A stretch of DNA of 10,478 bases from Methanosarcinales archaeon (GCA_003661125.1 QMVO01000039.1:1-10478), one strand, 5' to 3'. Shown: positions 1 through 6,372, numbered from the stretch's first letter. Numbers and translations are program-made. The notes: generated by a model from the letters alone, not told the origin.

Positions 1-506
1 CTGCTGTGAAGATTCATTCCCTGTTGAATCACCGCCCACTCTCCGTGCTCTGAAATGACCATCGAATGATGATAAAGCTGATAACCATCCTGGATGCATG
101 CGTTATCCACCTTCGCAGATATCCGGCTTGCGTATTTTAGCTCTTCTATCTTTCCATCGCCGAGCCGTAACTTCTCACCTATCGTATCTATATCAGACAA
201 AGTATTCCTCGAAGCTTTTCCCTTCCCGCCTGCGATGCCGATACCGAACTCTTCAGGGTCTATAACCGATTTTAAAACGCCACACACCACTGTTGTGGTC
301 CCGCTGCTGTGCCAATCGTAAGCTAATGCGCACGATAGCGATTGAAACCAGAGCGGGTCTGCCAATTTCCCAATTGCGCCATCCACCCCATATTCATCTA
401 TTATTGCCTCAAATATGGTATGAGCTAAGCTCTTCATCCGTTTTACTAGCCAGTAGGGTGCCGTTCCGCCGTGAAGTGGCAAATCCACCACGCCAGACCT
501 GTTCAT
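1..506 (-). CDS. DUF763 family protein, N-terminal part (runs off left edge)
   Basis: I translated the minus strand from the ATG at 506. The frame stays open for 168 codons to the window edge, so the C-terminus is missing. The product starts MNRSGVVDLPLHGGTAPYW and later contains AYDWHSSGTTTVV, GIGIAGGKGKASR and GEWAVIQQGMN. These match my memory of the DUF763 family: an N-terminal LPLHGG block, a DWHSSG block, a GGKGKASR block and a WAVxQQGMN block. The function of the family is not established; it is widespread in archaea and found in some bacteria. The start is well fixed, because the only upstream in-frame codons reach a stop at 519-521. The gene begins 7 nt after the L15e stop on the same strand, so the two are probably cotranscribed. 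No strong ribosome binding site is visible in that short gap, which suggests translational coupling. Confidence 0.88.
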   Translation of the reverse strand, partial: MNRSGVVDLPLHGGTAPYWLVKRMKSLAHTIFEAIIDEYGVDGAIGKLADPLWFQSLSCALAYDWHSSGTTTVVCGVLKSVIDPEEFGIGIAGGKGKASRNTLSDIDTIGEKLRLGDGKIEELKYASRISAKVDNACIQDGYQLYHHSMVISEHGEWAVIQQGMNLHS

Positions 507-513
507 GTTCGAT

Positions 514-1041
514 TCAAACTAACGCTCTTCCTTTTTTACCCGCTGAGGTCATCCCCCTGAAAACCCTTCCACGATGCTTTCGGTTGCAAATCCAGTTAAG
601 GGTCTTATCGGACTTAATCGTGGGATTGGCAGGCTCGACAAAGATTATTTCATACCATTTCCTTTTCCCGTCCTCAGCCACCCAGTAAGAATTAAGAACT
701 TCGAGATTTGGATATTTTCTTGCGGCTCGTTCCTCAGCTATCCGCTGCAAGCTCTTTCCCGGCGTTATTTTGTGCACACCCATCCTCTTTGGTCTTCTGC
801 CGTGCTTCGGTCTCGACTTCCTTCTCCCTCCTCTTCGTACTTTTGCTCTCACGACGATGATGCCATGTTTCGCTTTGTACCCTAAAGAGCGTGCACGGTC
901 CAACCTTGTAGGTCTCTGTATCCTCACAACGGCGGGCTCTTTCCTCCACTCCACCAATCTCTTCTGCCTGAGCTCTCCTACGTAAGAAGCCTCCGGCCTC
1001 TTCCATGCATCGCTTATATATCCATAAAAAGACCTAACCAT
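514..1041 (-). CDS. rpl15e: 50S ribosomal protein L15e
   Basis: The 175-residue product is a structural protein of the archaeal large ribosomal subunit. Recognised blocks include the N-terminal YGYISDAWKRP, the highly conserved RIQRPTRLDRARSLGYKAK, the arginine-rich RRGGRRKSRPKHGRRPKRMG, and near the C-terminus ITPGKSLQRIAEERAARKYP, LNSYWV and CNRKHRGRVFRGMTSAGKKGR. It is very basic, as expected of an rRNA-binding protein. At 175 residues it is somewhat shorter than the roughly 190 I expect for archaeal L15e, with the shortfall at the C-terminus after the conserved GRVFRGxTSAGKKGR block. A GGGAG Shine-Dalgarno-like motif lies about 9 nt upstream of the ATG on the minus strand. It heads the minus-strand pair with the DUF763 gene and is divergent from the Lsm-L37e cluster. 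Confidence 0.97.
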   Translation of the reverse strand: MVRSFYGYISDAWKRPEASYVGELRQKRLVEWRKEPAVVRIQRPTRLDRARSLGYKAKHGIIVVRAKVRRGGRRKSRPKHGRRPKRMGVHKITPGKSLQRIAEERAARKYPNLEVLNSYWVAEDGKRKWYEIIFVEPANPTIKSDKTLNWICNRKHRGRVFRGMTSAGKKGRALV

Positions 1042-1050
1042 TTTTGTGTT

Positions 1051-1085
1051 CTCCCTGAGTATTACTTGATGTAAATAATATTATA
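1051..1085 (-). promoter_or_regulatory. possible promoter and SD of the L15e-DUF763 pair
   Basis: Read on the minus strand, 1085-1071 is the AT-rich stretch CTATAATATTATTTA, a plausible TATA element. The GGGAG motif (plus-strand 1051-1055) then precedes the ATG at 1041. A start site placed about 27 nt from the TATA centre would fall close to the SD itself, giving a very short leader. The assignment is therefore tentative. Confidence 0.3.
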
Positions 1086-1110
1086 GGAAGAAAATAAAGA
1101 TAAGGCTATG

Positions 1111-1138
1111 CTTTGATATGATATCTTTGATATGATAT
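1111..1138. repeat. perfect 14-bp tandem duplication (CTTTGATATGATAT x2)
   Basis: The 14-mer CTTTGATATGATAT occupies 1111-1124 and is repeated exactly at 1125-1138. The second copy runs straight into the TATAAAT element proposed for the Lsm gene. The duplicated unit lies just upstream of and partly inside the TATA region, where a regulator or the BRE/TFB contact would sit. It could be a duplicated operator or simply a slippage product. Confidence 0.85.
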
Positions 1139-1142
1139 AAAT
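1136..1142 (+). promoter_or_regulatory. TATA box of the Lsm-L37e cluster
   Basis: TATAAAT at 1136-1142 is the best TATA match upstream of the Lsm gene. Archaeal spacing predicts a start near 1165, inside the GTGA repeat, and a leader of about 78 nt. No other comparably good TATA element is seen closer to the gene. The position is inferred from consensus only. Confidence 0.45.
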
Positions 1143-1154
1143 GCAAAGCGGATT

Positions 1155-1178
1155 GTGAGTGAGTGAGTGAGTAAGTAG
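1155..1178. repeat. GTGA tetranucleotide repeat in the Lsm leader
   Basis: Four perfect GTGA units (1155-1170) are followed by GTAA and GTAG. This is a short microsatellite in non-coding sequence between the TATA box and the Lsm start. Copy-number change here would alter the leader length but no reading frame. Confidence 0.85.
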
Positions 1179-1243
1179 GTATAAGATACATAGAAAAAGA
1201 TACAAGAATAAGCAAGCAGCACAATAAGAAGAAAAGGGGAGCG

Positions 1244-1573
1244 ATGGACATGGTGGATAAGCTTAAGCCGTTGGACATATTAAATAAATCGCTAAAGTCT
1301 CCAGTTATAGTGAAAATAAGAGGCGGTAGGGAATTTAGAGGAGTATTAGACGGGTATGATATGCACATGAACCTGGTGCTAAGCGACGCGGAGGAGCTGG
1401 ATAAGGACACTTCGGTCAAGAACTTCATTGGAGAAATTCTATTGAGGGGTGATAATGTGGTGTACGTTTCGCCAACCCCACAAAAGGAGACGGAAAAAAG
1501 AAGAGATAAGGGAAAAAGTAAAGGCAGTGGTGAGGGCAAAGAAAAAGAATCGGGAGAAAAAGAAACATGGTAA
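1244..1573 (+). CDS. archaeal Sm-like protein (Lsm/SmAP) with charged C-terminal tail
   Basis: This is an RNA-binding protein of the Sm/Lsm fold, which forms heptameric rings that bind U-rich RNA. Residues 8-50 hold the Sm1 motif: PLDILNKSL, VIVKIRGGREFRG and LDGYDMHMNLVL, with the RNA-contact residues Asp39 and Asn43. Residues 60-76 hold the Sm2 motif, NFIGEILLRGDNVVYVS, with the conserved Arg-Gly-Asp-Asn. The core ends near residue 78. The remaining ~30 residues are a low-complexity Lys/Glu/Gly/Ser tail ending in Trp, longer than in a minimal archaeal SmAP (about 70-80 residues). A GGGGAG site lies a few nt upstream of the ATG; a second ATG two codons downstream is possible. The 3' end overlaps the L37e start by 7 nt, the usual archaeal Lsm-L37e arrangement. 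Confidence 0.95.
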   Translation: MDMVDKLKPLDILNKSLKSPVIVKIRGGREFRGVLDGYDMHMNLVLSDAEELDKDTSVKNFIGEILLRGDNVVYVSPTPQKETEKRRDKGKSKGSGEGKEKESGEKETW

Positions 1574-1737
1574 AAGGGACGCCATCAGCAGGGAAGAGGC
1601 AGAAGAGGTCGCACATAAAATGTAGAAGATGCGGTTGCCACTCTTTCAGCCTGCATGCGAAGTACTGTGTAGCATGCGGATTCGGAAAATCAAGAAGAAT
1701 GAGGAAGGCATATGGATGGGGGAAGAAGAAGGCATGA
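1567..1737 (+). CDS. rpl37e: 50S ribosomal protein L37e
   Basis: This 56-residue zinc-ribbon protein of the large ribosomal subunit was translated by hand from the ATG at 1567. It starts MVKGTPSAGKRQKRSHIKC, followed by the zinc ligands CRRC (residues 19-22) and CVAC (34-37), and ends RKAYGWGKKKA. TPSxGKR, the CxxC pair, SRRMRKAYGW and the length all match archaeal L37e. The start lies inside the end of the Lsm frame (ATGGTAA contains both the start and the Lsm stop), which implies translational coupling. The stop at 1735-1737 is 16 nt before the tRNA-Ser gene. Confidence 0.97.
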   Translation: MVKGTPSAGKRQKRSHIKCRRCGCHSFSLHAKYCVACGFGKSRRMRKAYGWGKKKA

Positions 1738-1753
1738 AAGCCAGAGCTTGTAT

Positions 1754-1840
1754 GCCGAGGTAGCTTAGCGGACAAAAGCGCCGGCCTTGAGAGCCGGTGT
1801 CCCAGACAGGGACACAAGGGTTCAAATCCCTTCCTCGGCG
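1754..1840 (+). tRNA. tRNA-Ser (anticodon UGA)
   Basis: This is an 87-nt class II tRNA. The acceptor stem GCCGAGG (1754-1760) pairs with CCTCGGC (1833-1839), with discriminator G at 1840. The anticodon stem CCGGC/GCCGG encloses the loop CTTGAGA with anticodon TGA at 1788-1790. The long variable arm typical of serine tRNAs is a TGTCCC/GGGACA hairpin. The T arm contains GGTTCAAATCC. The 3' CCA is not encoded and there is no intron. The gene sits between L37e and aIF2-beta in the same direction, so it may be excised from a common transcript. Confidence 0.96.
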
Positions 1841-1864
1841 TTCTCATGGCAAGGTATGGCAAAG

Positions 1865-1871
1865 TATATAA
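1865..1871 (+). promoter_or_regulatory. TATA box for aIF2-beta, inside the longer reading frame
   Basis: TATATAA at 1865-1871 is centred about 29 nt upstream of the ATG at 1897. With archaeal TATA-to-start spacing of ~26 nt, transcription would begin within a few nt of that ATG and give a nearly leaderless message. This supports the 1897 start over 1846. Confidence 0.5.
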
Positions 1872-1896
1872 CTCTCTACCGATTAAATACAAAAAA

Positions 1897-2346
1897 ATGG
1901 AAGAATACGAATATGAAGAATTGTTAGATCGAGCGTTGAAGCAACTGTCAAGTACGATGATCTTCGAATCACGCTTCATTGTACCTGAGATAAAGGTGTT
2001 TATAGAGGGAAAGACCACGATCTTCGACAATTTTGACGCTATCTGCAATTATATAAACCGCGAAGCAGAGCACGTAATGAAATTCATGCTGAACGAATTG
2101 GGTACAGCAGGTAAGATTGAAGGGAGCAGGGCAATTTTTCAGGGGCATTTTTCGAAGGATGAGGTGGCGCGTCAAATCCAGAGATACATGGATGAATACG
2201 TGCTATGCTGGGAGTGTAAGAAGCCGGATACACATTTTATGAAAATGGATCGTATATGGGTGCTGAAGTGTGATGCATGCGGTGCAATACGACCTATCAT
2301 GAAGAGAATGGGAGGAAAGATAAAGAAAAGGTCTACGGGATATTGA
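1897..2346 (+). CDS. eif2b: translation initiation factor aIF2 subunit beta
   Basis: This is the beta subunit of aIF2, the GTP-dependent factor that delivers initiator Met-tRNA to the small ribosomal subunit. The 149-residue reading starts MEEYEYEELLDRAL, the family's N-terminal helix. The central domain includes VPEIKVFIEGKTTIFDNF and the DEVARQIQRYMDEYVLCWEC segment. The C-terminal zinc ribbon has Cys104, Cys107, Cys125 and Cys128 (CWEC...CDACGA). The frame can be extended to an ATG at 1846, giving 166 residues, but that start is only 5 nt after the tRNA 3' end, has no ribosome binding site, and makes the protein longer than the usual ~135-150. I prefer 1897 because of length, family N-terminus and the TATA box upstream. 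The choice of start is uncertain; the identity is not. Confidence 0.95.
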   Translation: MEEYEYEELLDRALKQLSSTMIFESRFIVPEIKVFIEGKTTIFDNFDAICNYINREAEHVMKFMLNELGTAGKIEGSRAIFQGHFSKDEVARQIQRYMDEYVLCWECKKPDTHFMKMDRIWVLKCDACGAIRPIMKRMGGKIKKRSTGY

Positions 2347-2363
2347 GTAATTACTATATTACT

Positions 2364-2945
2364 ATGGACTTATTAGAGAACGAAGTCGAGTTGGTGGAGA
2401 AACTCTGTGAGCGGATTAAAGCCGGGGAAGAAAAGGCAAAGATGAGAGTTTTGGATGTTGGATGCGGCACCGGGAAATTGAGTGTATATATAAGTAAGAA
2501 AACTGGATGTGATGTGACAGGGATTGACACGGAGCAAAGGAGGATAGAAAAGGCGAGAAAGAAGTCTTTCGGGAAAGTTGAGTTTGAAGTACAATCTGCA
2601 GAAGAAATGGCTTTTGCAAACGACACTTTTGATGCCGTTGTATCGTTAAAGGCATTACACGAAATGGCTAATCCTAAGGAGGTATTAGAGGAGTCAAACA
2701 GGGTGTTAAAATCCGACGGGGGGATATTACTTATTGACTGGGTAGGGGGAGCTGCTAAAACAGAAAGTCACGCACATGCGCTCAAATATTTCACGCCCGA
2801 GCGTTTAGAAGGAGTGCTTTTGGATACAGGCTTTGTCGATGTGCGGGTTGAACTCAATAAAGAAGGTGAGTTGATGTTAGTAGAAGGGAGAAAAAATAAA
2901 AAATATAGAAAAACTTTTAAACGAAGAAAAAATGTTCAAGTATGA
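2364..2945 (+). CDS. class I SAM-dependent methyltransferase
   Basis: This is a Rossmann-fold methyltransferase of about 193 residues. Motif I, VLDVGCGTG, is at residues 29-37 and binds SAM. It is followed by DVTGID with the acidic residue that contacts the SAM ribose, the AEEMAFANDTFDAVVS region, an LHEM block, and RVLKSDGGILLIDW, as in UbiE-like/Methyltransf_11 proteins. The C-terminus is a strongly basic tail (KNKKYRKTFKRRKN), which could favour a nucleic-acid or ribosome-linked substrate, but the substrate cannot be read from the sequence. The frame is open to an ATG at 2277 inside aIF2-beta, but the in-frame ATG at 2364, 17 nt after the aIF2-beta stop, fits the usual short N-terminus. 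A TTG at 2343 is an alternative. Ribosome binding signals are weak at all three. Confidence 0.85.
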   Translation: MDLLENEVELVEKLCERIKAGEEKAKMRVLDVGCGTGKLSVYISKKTGCDVTGIDTEQRRIEKARKKSFGKVEFEVQSAEEMAFANDTFDAVVSLKALHEMANPKEVLEESNRVLKSDGGILLIDWVGGAAKTESHAHALKYFTPERLEGVLLDTGFVDVRVELNKEGELMLVEGRKNKKYRKTFKRRKNVQV

Positions 2946-2963
2946 ATGCAAAAATTTCAATTT

Positions 2964-3008
2964 TATATAATATGAATGGGTAAGGATATACGATATAAAT
3001 TAGGGAGG
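2964..3008 (+). promoter_or_regulatory. promoter and ribosome binding site of the first atwA copy
   Basis: TATATAA at 2964-2970 is followed 33-38 nt later by the SD GGGAGG (3003-3008), 7 nt before the ATG at 3016. Predicted transcription start is near 2994. This marks the beginning of the activation-gene block as a unit separate from the translation genes. Confidence 0.55.
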
Positions 3009-3015
3009 AAGAGAA

Positions 3016-4617
3016 ATGGGCGAAGAAGCTGAGACGTTCATAAAAATTCGAGGTGTGAGCAAGCAGTTCGAAGGCAAAACGGTGCTGAAGAATGTGAATC
3101 TGGATATAAAAGAGATGGAGCCGTTAGGACTACTTGGAAAGAGTGGTGCCGGAAAATCGGTTTTGCTTCGCATGCTCAGGGGCACTGAAGAATATGCACC
3201 GGATAGCGGAGAGATAATTTTCAGGTTAGCGTATTGCCCCTCGTGTACGTGGGTAGAGGGTCCGAGTAAGGTGGGTGAGCGATGTAGTAAGTGTGGGACG
3301 GAATTCGAGTTTAGAGAAGTGAATTTCTGGCAGGATAAGCCGATGAGACGATTACTAAAAAGTGCGATTGCTATCATGTTGCAGCGCAGTTTCGCTTTGT
3401 ACAGCGATGACTCAGTTATATGGAACGTATTAGAGGCATTGGAGCGCGCAAAATATCCGAAGAGTAAGAGAATGAAGAAAGTATATGAGATATTGGAATC
3501 GGTGAGGATGCTGCATCGTGTAAATATGCCAGATACGAGAGACCTCAGTGGTGGTGAGAAACAGAGAATGGTACTTGCGCGACAGTTGGCATTGTCACCA
3601 ATTCTGCTTTTAGCCGATGAGCCCACGGGAACGTTAGATCACGAGACGGCAAAGGTGGTGCATCGCACACTGGTAGAGACCACGAGGGGAGGAACAACAT
3701 TTCTCGTCACTTCTCATTGGCCGTACGTGATTCGCGACCTGACAGAAGAAGCGGTATGGCTCGATAGAGGCGAAATAGTTGAATATGGCGAAACGGAGAA
3801 GGTGGTGGCAGATTTTGAACGCGAAGTAGGCGAAATAGAGCGAGAGGAGTATAAAAAGTTCGGCGACCCGAAGATAAGAGTAGAAGGGCTGAAGAAATAT
3901 TACCTTTCAGCATCGAGAGGCGTTGTAAAGGCGGTAGATGACGTTTCGTTCACAATAAATGAGAATGAGATATTCGGGATTGTAGGTCCGAGTGGAGCAG
4001 GGAAAACGAGTTTGATGAAGATTGTAAGTCATTTAGAGCCGGGAACAGGCGGTTCAGCGTGGGTGAGAATAGGGGATAGATGGTTCGAGGCATCAAAGGA
4101 GGATGCCGGGACTTTCATAAAGGACGGAGTGATTACAGGTGGCACAACTGACTGGAGGGCACATTTTGTGGGTGTGTTACATCAGGAATACACGTTGATT
4201 CCGAAGATATCGATATGGGAGAATCTCACTCACGGCATAGGTTTGGATATGCCAGAGGATCTCGCGAAGATGAAGGTGAAGTTCGTGCTCAATGGTGTGG
4301 GATTTAGCGATGAAGAAATTGAGCGGATACTGCCAAAAACACATCAGGAACTGAGCGTTGGAGAGAAGCAGCGGATACTCATCGCGCAATTATTGATGAA
4401 AGAGCCCAATATTGCAGTGCTTGACGAACCGACAGGAACAATGGACCCGGTAACAAAGAAATATGTTGGCGAGACGATAATAAAGGCAAGAGAGAATTTG
4501 GGCATTACCTTCGTGATTGTCACGCATGACCTTGATTTCGCGGAGAGGGTATGTGATAGAATAGCGAGGATGGAGAATGGAAAAATAACGGAAATAAAGG
4601 ATTTGAGGGCGGTTTAA
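3016..4617 (+). CDS. atwA: methyl-coenzyme M reductase activation component A2 (AtwA), copy 1
   Basis: AtwA is the cytoplasmic ATP-binding component A2 needed for reductive activation of the Ni(I) cofactor F430 in MCR. The 533-residue protein has two ABC ATPase domains and no membrane segment. Domain 1 has Walker A GKSGAGKS (41-48), Q-loop Gln123, signature LSGGEKQR (177-184), Walker B with Asp201-Glu202 and H-loop His234. Domain 2 has GPSGAGKT (324-331), Gln390, LSVGEKQR (446-453), Asp470-Glu471 and His504. All catalytic residues are present in both. Within domain 1 a CPSC...CSKC module (Cys74, 77, 90, 93) is inserted after IIFRLAY. This putative zinc site and the LRGTEEYAPDSGE segment separate AtwA from transporter ATPases. 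The gene is followed 53 nt later by a paralogue and then by mcrC, consistent with an MCR role. Confidence 0.93.
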   Translation: MGEEAETFIKIRGVSKQFEGKTVLKNVNLDIKEMEPLGLLGKSGAGKSVLLRMLRGTEEYAPDSGEIIFRLAYCPSCTWVEGPSKVGERCSKCGTEFEFREVNFWQDKPMRRLLKSAIAIMLQRSFALYSDDSVIWNVLEALERAKYPKSKRMKKVYEILESVRMLHRVNMPDTRDLSGGEKQRMVLARQLALSPILLLADEPTGTLDHETAKVVHRTLVETTRGGTTFLVTSHWPYVIRDLTEEAVWLDRGEIVEYGETEKVVADFEREVGEIEREEYKKFGDPKIRVEGLKKYYLSASRGVVKAVDDVSFTINENEIFGIVGPSGAGKTSLMKIVSHLEPGTGGSAWVRIGDRWFEASKEDAGTFIKDGVITGGTTDWRAHFVGVLHQEYTLIPKISIWENLTHGIGLDMPEDLAKMKVKFVLNGVGFSDEEIERILPKTHQELSVGEKQRILIAQLLMKEPNIAVLDEPTGTMDPVTKKYVGETIIKARENLGITFVIVTHDLDFAERVCDRIARMENGKITEIKDLRAV

Positions 4618-4629
4618 TTAGCATAAAAG

Positions 4630-4666
4630 TTTTATATTCATATAAAATAGAATATATAAGGAAGAG
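4630..4666 (+). promoter_or_regulatory. AT-rich intergenic region and SD before the second atwA copy
   Basis: The 53-nt gap between the two copies contains TTTTATATT (4630-4638), TATAAAA (4641-4647) and TATATAA (4653-4659). They are followed by the SD AGGAAGAG at 4659-4666, 4 nt before the ATG at 4671. The SD is certain enough. The TATA-like elements could form an internal promoter for copy 2 or may only reflect AT-rich spacer. Confidence 0.4.
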
Positions 4667-4670
4667 AAAA

Positions 4671-6269
4671 ATGAGAGAAGAGGAGCCGTTTGTAAAAATC
4701 CGGGATATATGCAAGGAGTTTGATGGCAAGGAAGTCTTGAAGAACGTGAGTGTGGATATATGGGAAGGAGAGCCATTGGGGTTGCTTGGGCGTAGTGGCT
4801 CGGGGAAATCAGTTTTACTTCACATGCTGCGTGGCAGTGAGGAATACGCACCCAGCTCTGGCGAGATAATTTTCAGGGTAGCGATGTGCCCATCATGTGG
4901 TTGGGTAGGCTCGCCAAGGGAAGCAGGAGAGAGGTGCAGTAAGTGTGGAGTTGAACTGGAATTGAAAGAAGTGAATTACTGGAAGGACAAAGAAGCGAGG
5001 AAGAAAGTAAAGAAAGGTGTTGCTATCATGCTGCAGCGAACTTTCGGGTTATATGGCGATGATACGGTCATGTACAATGTAATGCAGGCACTGGAAAGCA
5101 GGAAATATCCGAGTGCGAAAAGATTTAGAAGAGCTTATGAGCTGCTGAAAGCCGTGAAAATGATCCATCGCATTACCTTTCCGGCAAGTGACCTTAGTGG
5201 GGGTGAAAAACAGAGAGTAGTACTTGCCAGGCAATTGGCATTGGACCCAATGTTACTTTTAGCGGACGAGCCGACAGGAACGTTGGACTTTGAGACGGCA
5301 AAGCTCGTTCATAAGGCGTTAATAGAGACCACAAAGGGTGGAACTACGTTGCTTGTCACTTCTCACTGGCCCTATGTCATCGAAGAACTAACAGAAAAAG
5401 CATTATGGCTTGACCACGGCGAAATCAAGGAATATGGGGATTCAAAAACGGTGGTAGAAGATTTTAAGCGCGAGGTGGGAGCGATAGAGCGTGAGGAATA
5501 TGTGAAGCTTGGTGAGCCGAAGATAAAGATAGAGCATTGTAAGAAGTACTATTACTCTATCTGGAGAGGGATGGTAAAGGCAGTAGATGACGTTTCGCTT
5601 ACAATATATGAGAACGAGATATTTGGATTATTAGGGAAGAGTGGTGCAGGGAAGACAAGTTTAGCGAGGATTATATCTCAAATAGACGCATTGACAGGTG
5701 GTTCTGTTAAGATAAGGGCTGGCGAGAGGTGGATAGAAGTAGGAAGAGTGGCAGAAACAGGCGTGTGGATTGCATGGGGCGCGACTACGCCGGGTGTAGG
5801 CGAACAAGCGGCGACGCACGTATCCATGTTACACCAGGAATATTCATTATACCCGGAAAAGACGGTGTTAGAGAATCTAACGAGCTGCATAGGGCTGAAG
5901 ATACCGGAGGAGCTTGCGAGGATGAAAGTGCTCTTTATCCTTCAGGGGATAGGATTTACAGAAGAGGAAGCACTGGAGATACTCCCGAAAGATCACACAC
6001 AGCTAAGTGCCGGAGAAAGGCAGCGAATAGTTCTCGCACAGGTGTTGATGAAGGAGCCGGCAATCGCGATCCTTGATGAGCCTACGGGAACGATGGACCC
6101 GATAACGAAGAAATACGTTGCTGAGTCGATAAGGGCTGCGCGCGAGAATTTAGGGATAACTTTCTTGGTTGTCTCTCACGATACTGATTTTGTTGAGATG
6201 GTTTGCGATCGCGTGGCGTACATGAAGGATGGAAAAGTAACGAAAATAGAGGAATTGAGAGCAGCGTGA
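4671..6269 (+). CDS. atwA: methyl-coenzyme M reductase activation component A2 (AtwA), copy 2
   Basis: This 532-residue paralogue of the preceding gene has the same architecture. Domain 1 has RSGSGKS in Walker A (40-47), Cys4 module CPSC...CSKC (Cys73, 76, 89, 92), LSGGEKQR (175-182), Asp199-Glu200 and His232. Domain 2 has GKSGAGKT (322-329), Gln389, LSAGERQR (445-452), Asp469-Glu470 and His503. By eye well over half of the residues match copy 1, with long identical runs around ADEPTGTLD, TSHWPYVI and EPTGTMDP. The most different stretch is residues 350-385 in domain 2, just before the Q-loop, where copy 2 has an alanine/glycine-rich segment (ATTPGVGEQAATH). Both copies seem intact, so neither is obviously a decaying duplicate. 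Together they may supply two non-identical A2 subunits, but that is inference. The stop is followed by an inverted repeat and then mcrC. Confidence 0.93.
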   Translation: MREEEPFVKIRDICKEFDGKEVLKNVSVDIWEGEPLGLLGRSGSGKSVLLHMLRGSEEYAPSSGEIIFRVAMCPSCGWVGSPREAGERCSKCGVELELKEVNYWKDKEARKKVKKGVAIMLQRTFGLYGDDTVMYNVMQALESRKYPSAKRFRRAYELLKAVKMIHRITFPASDLSGGEKQRVVLARQLALDPMLLLADEPTGTLDFETAKLVHKALIETTKGGTTLLVTSHWPYVIEELTEKALWLDHGEIKEYGDSKTVVEDFKREVGAIEREEYVKLGEPKIKIEHCKKYYYSIWRGMVKAVDDVSLTIYENEIFGLLGKSGAGKTSLARIISQIDALTGGSVKIRAGERWIEVGRVAETGVWIAWGATTPGVGEQAATHVSMLHQEYSLYPEKTVLENLTSCIGLKIPEELARMKVLFILQGIGFTEEEALEILPKDHTQLSAGERQRIVLAQVLMKEPAIAILDEPTGTMDPITKKYVAESIRAARENLGITFLVVSHDTDFVEMVCDRVAYMKDGKVTKIEELRAA

Positions 6270-6274
6270 AATTA

Positions 6275-6364
6275 AAAAACCACGAGATTTCACAAGATTA
6301 ACACAGATGGGGTAACAATGCAAAATTAAAAATCTTGTGAAAATCAGTGTAATCTGTAGTTTTT
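6275..6364. repeat. imperfect inverted repeat between atwA copy 2 and mcrC
   Basis: The left arm (6275-6308) starts AAAAACCACGAGATTTCAC and the right arm (6330-6364) ends TGTAATCTGTAGTTTTT. The reverse complement of the right arm, AAAAACTACAGATTACACT and onward, aligns along the left arm with scattered mismatches and one or two gaps. Each arm is itself built of two to three ~10-12 nt units around CACAGATT (CACAAGATT, CACAGATG; AATCTTGTG, AATCAGTGT, AATCTGTAG). It resembles the CACAGATT-type dispersed palindromic repeats I recall from many prokaryotic genomes. It fills almost the whole 103-nt gap. The transcript could fold into a long stem-loop, acting as a partial terminator or stability element; it may equally be an old non-autonomous insertion. 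Confidence 0.7.
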
Positions 6365-6372
6365 AAGATAAA

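Noticed and set aside
94..688. Plus-strand frames over the DUF763 and L15e genes
   Set aside because: The minus strand translates into two conserved proteins here, and the plus-strand products are compositionally random.
1155..1178. The GTGA array considered as a CRISPR remnant
   Set aside because: It is a simple tetranucleotide repeat without spacers. No CRISPR-like repeat-spacer pattern was seen anywhere in the window.
1425..2048. A long minus-strand open frame of 207 codons
   Set aside because: It lies antisense across Lsm, L37e, tRNA-Ser and aIF2-beta, all of which are clearly recognised. The product is low-complexity hydrophobic and matches no family.
2277..2363. Upstream extension of the methyltransferase into aIF2-beta
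   Set aside because: The extra 29 residues overlap the conserved zinc ribbon of aIF2-beta in another frame and do not resemble a methyltransferase N-terminus.
3000..3626. A 208-codon minus-strand frame antisense to atwA copy 1
   Set aside because: It mirrors a gene with complete ABC motifs. It is a codon-bias shadow with Ser/Leu/Pro-rich composition and no recognisable domain.
3016..6269. The two ABC proteins considered as transporter ATPases
   Set aside because: There is no permease or membrane protein nearby, and the inserted Cys4 module, the two fused domains and the proximity to mcrC match AtwA.
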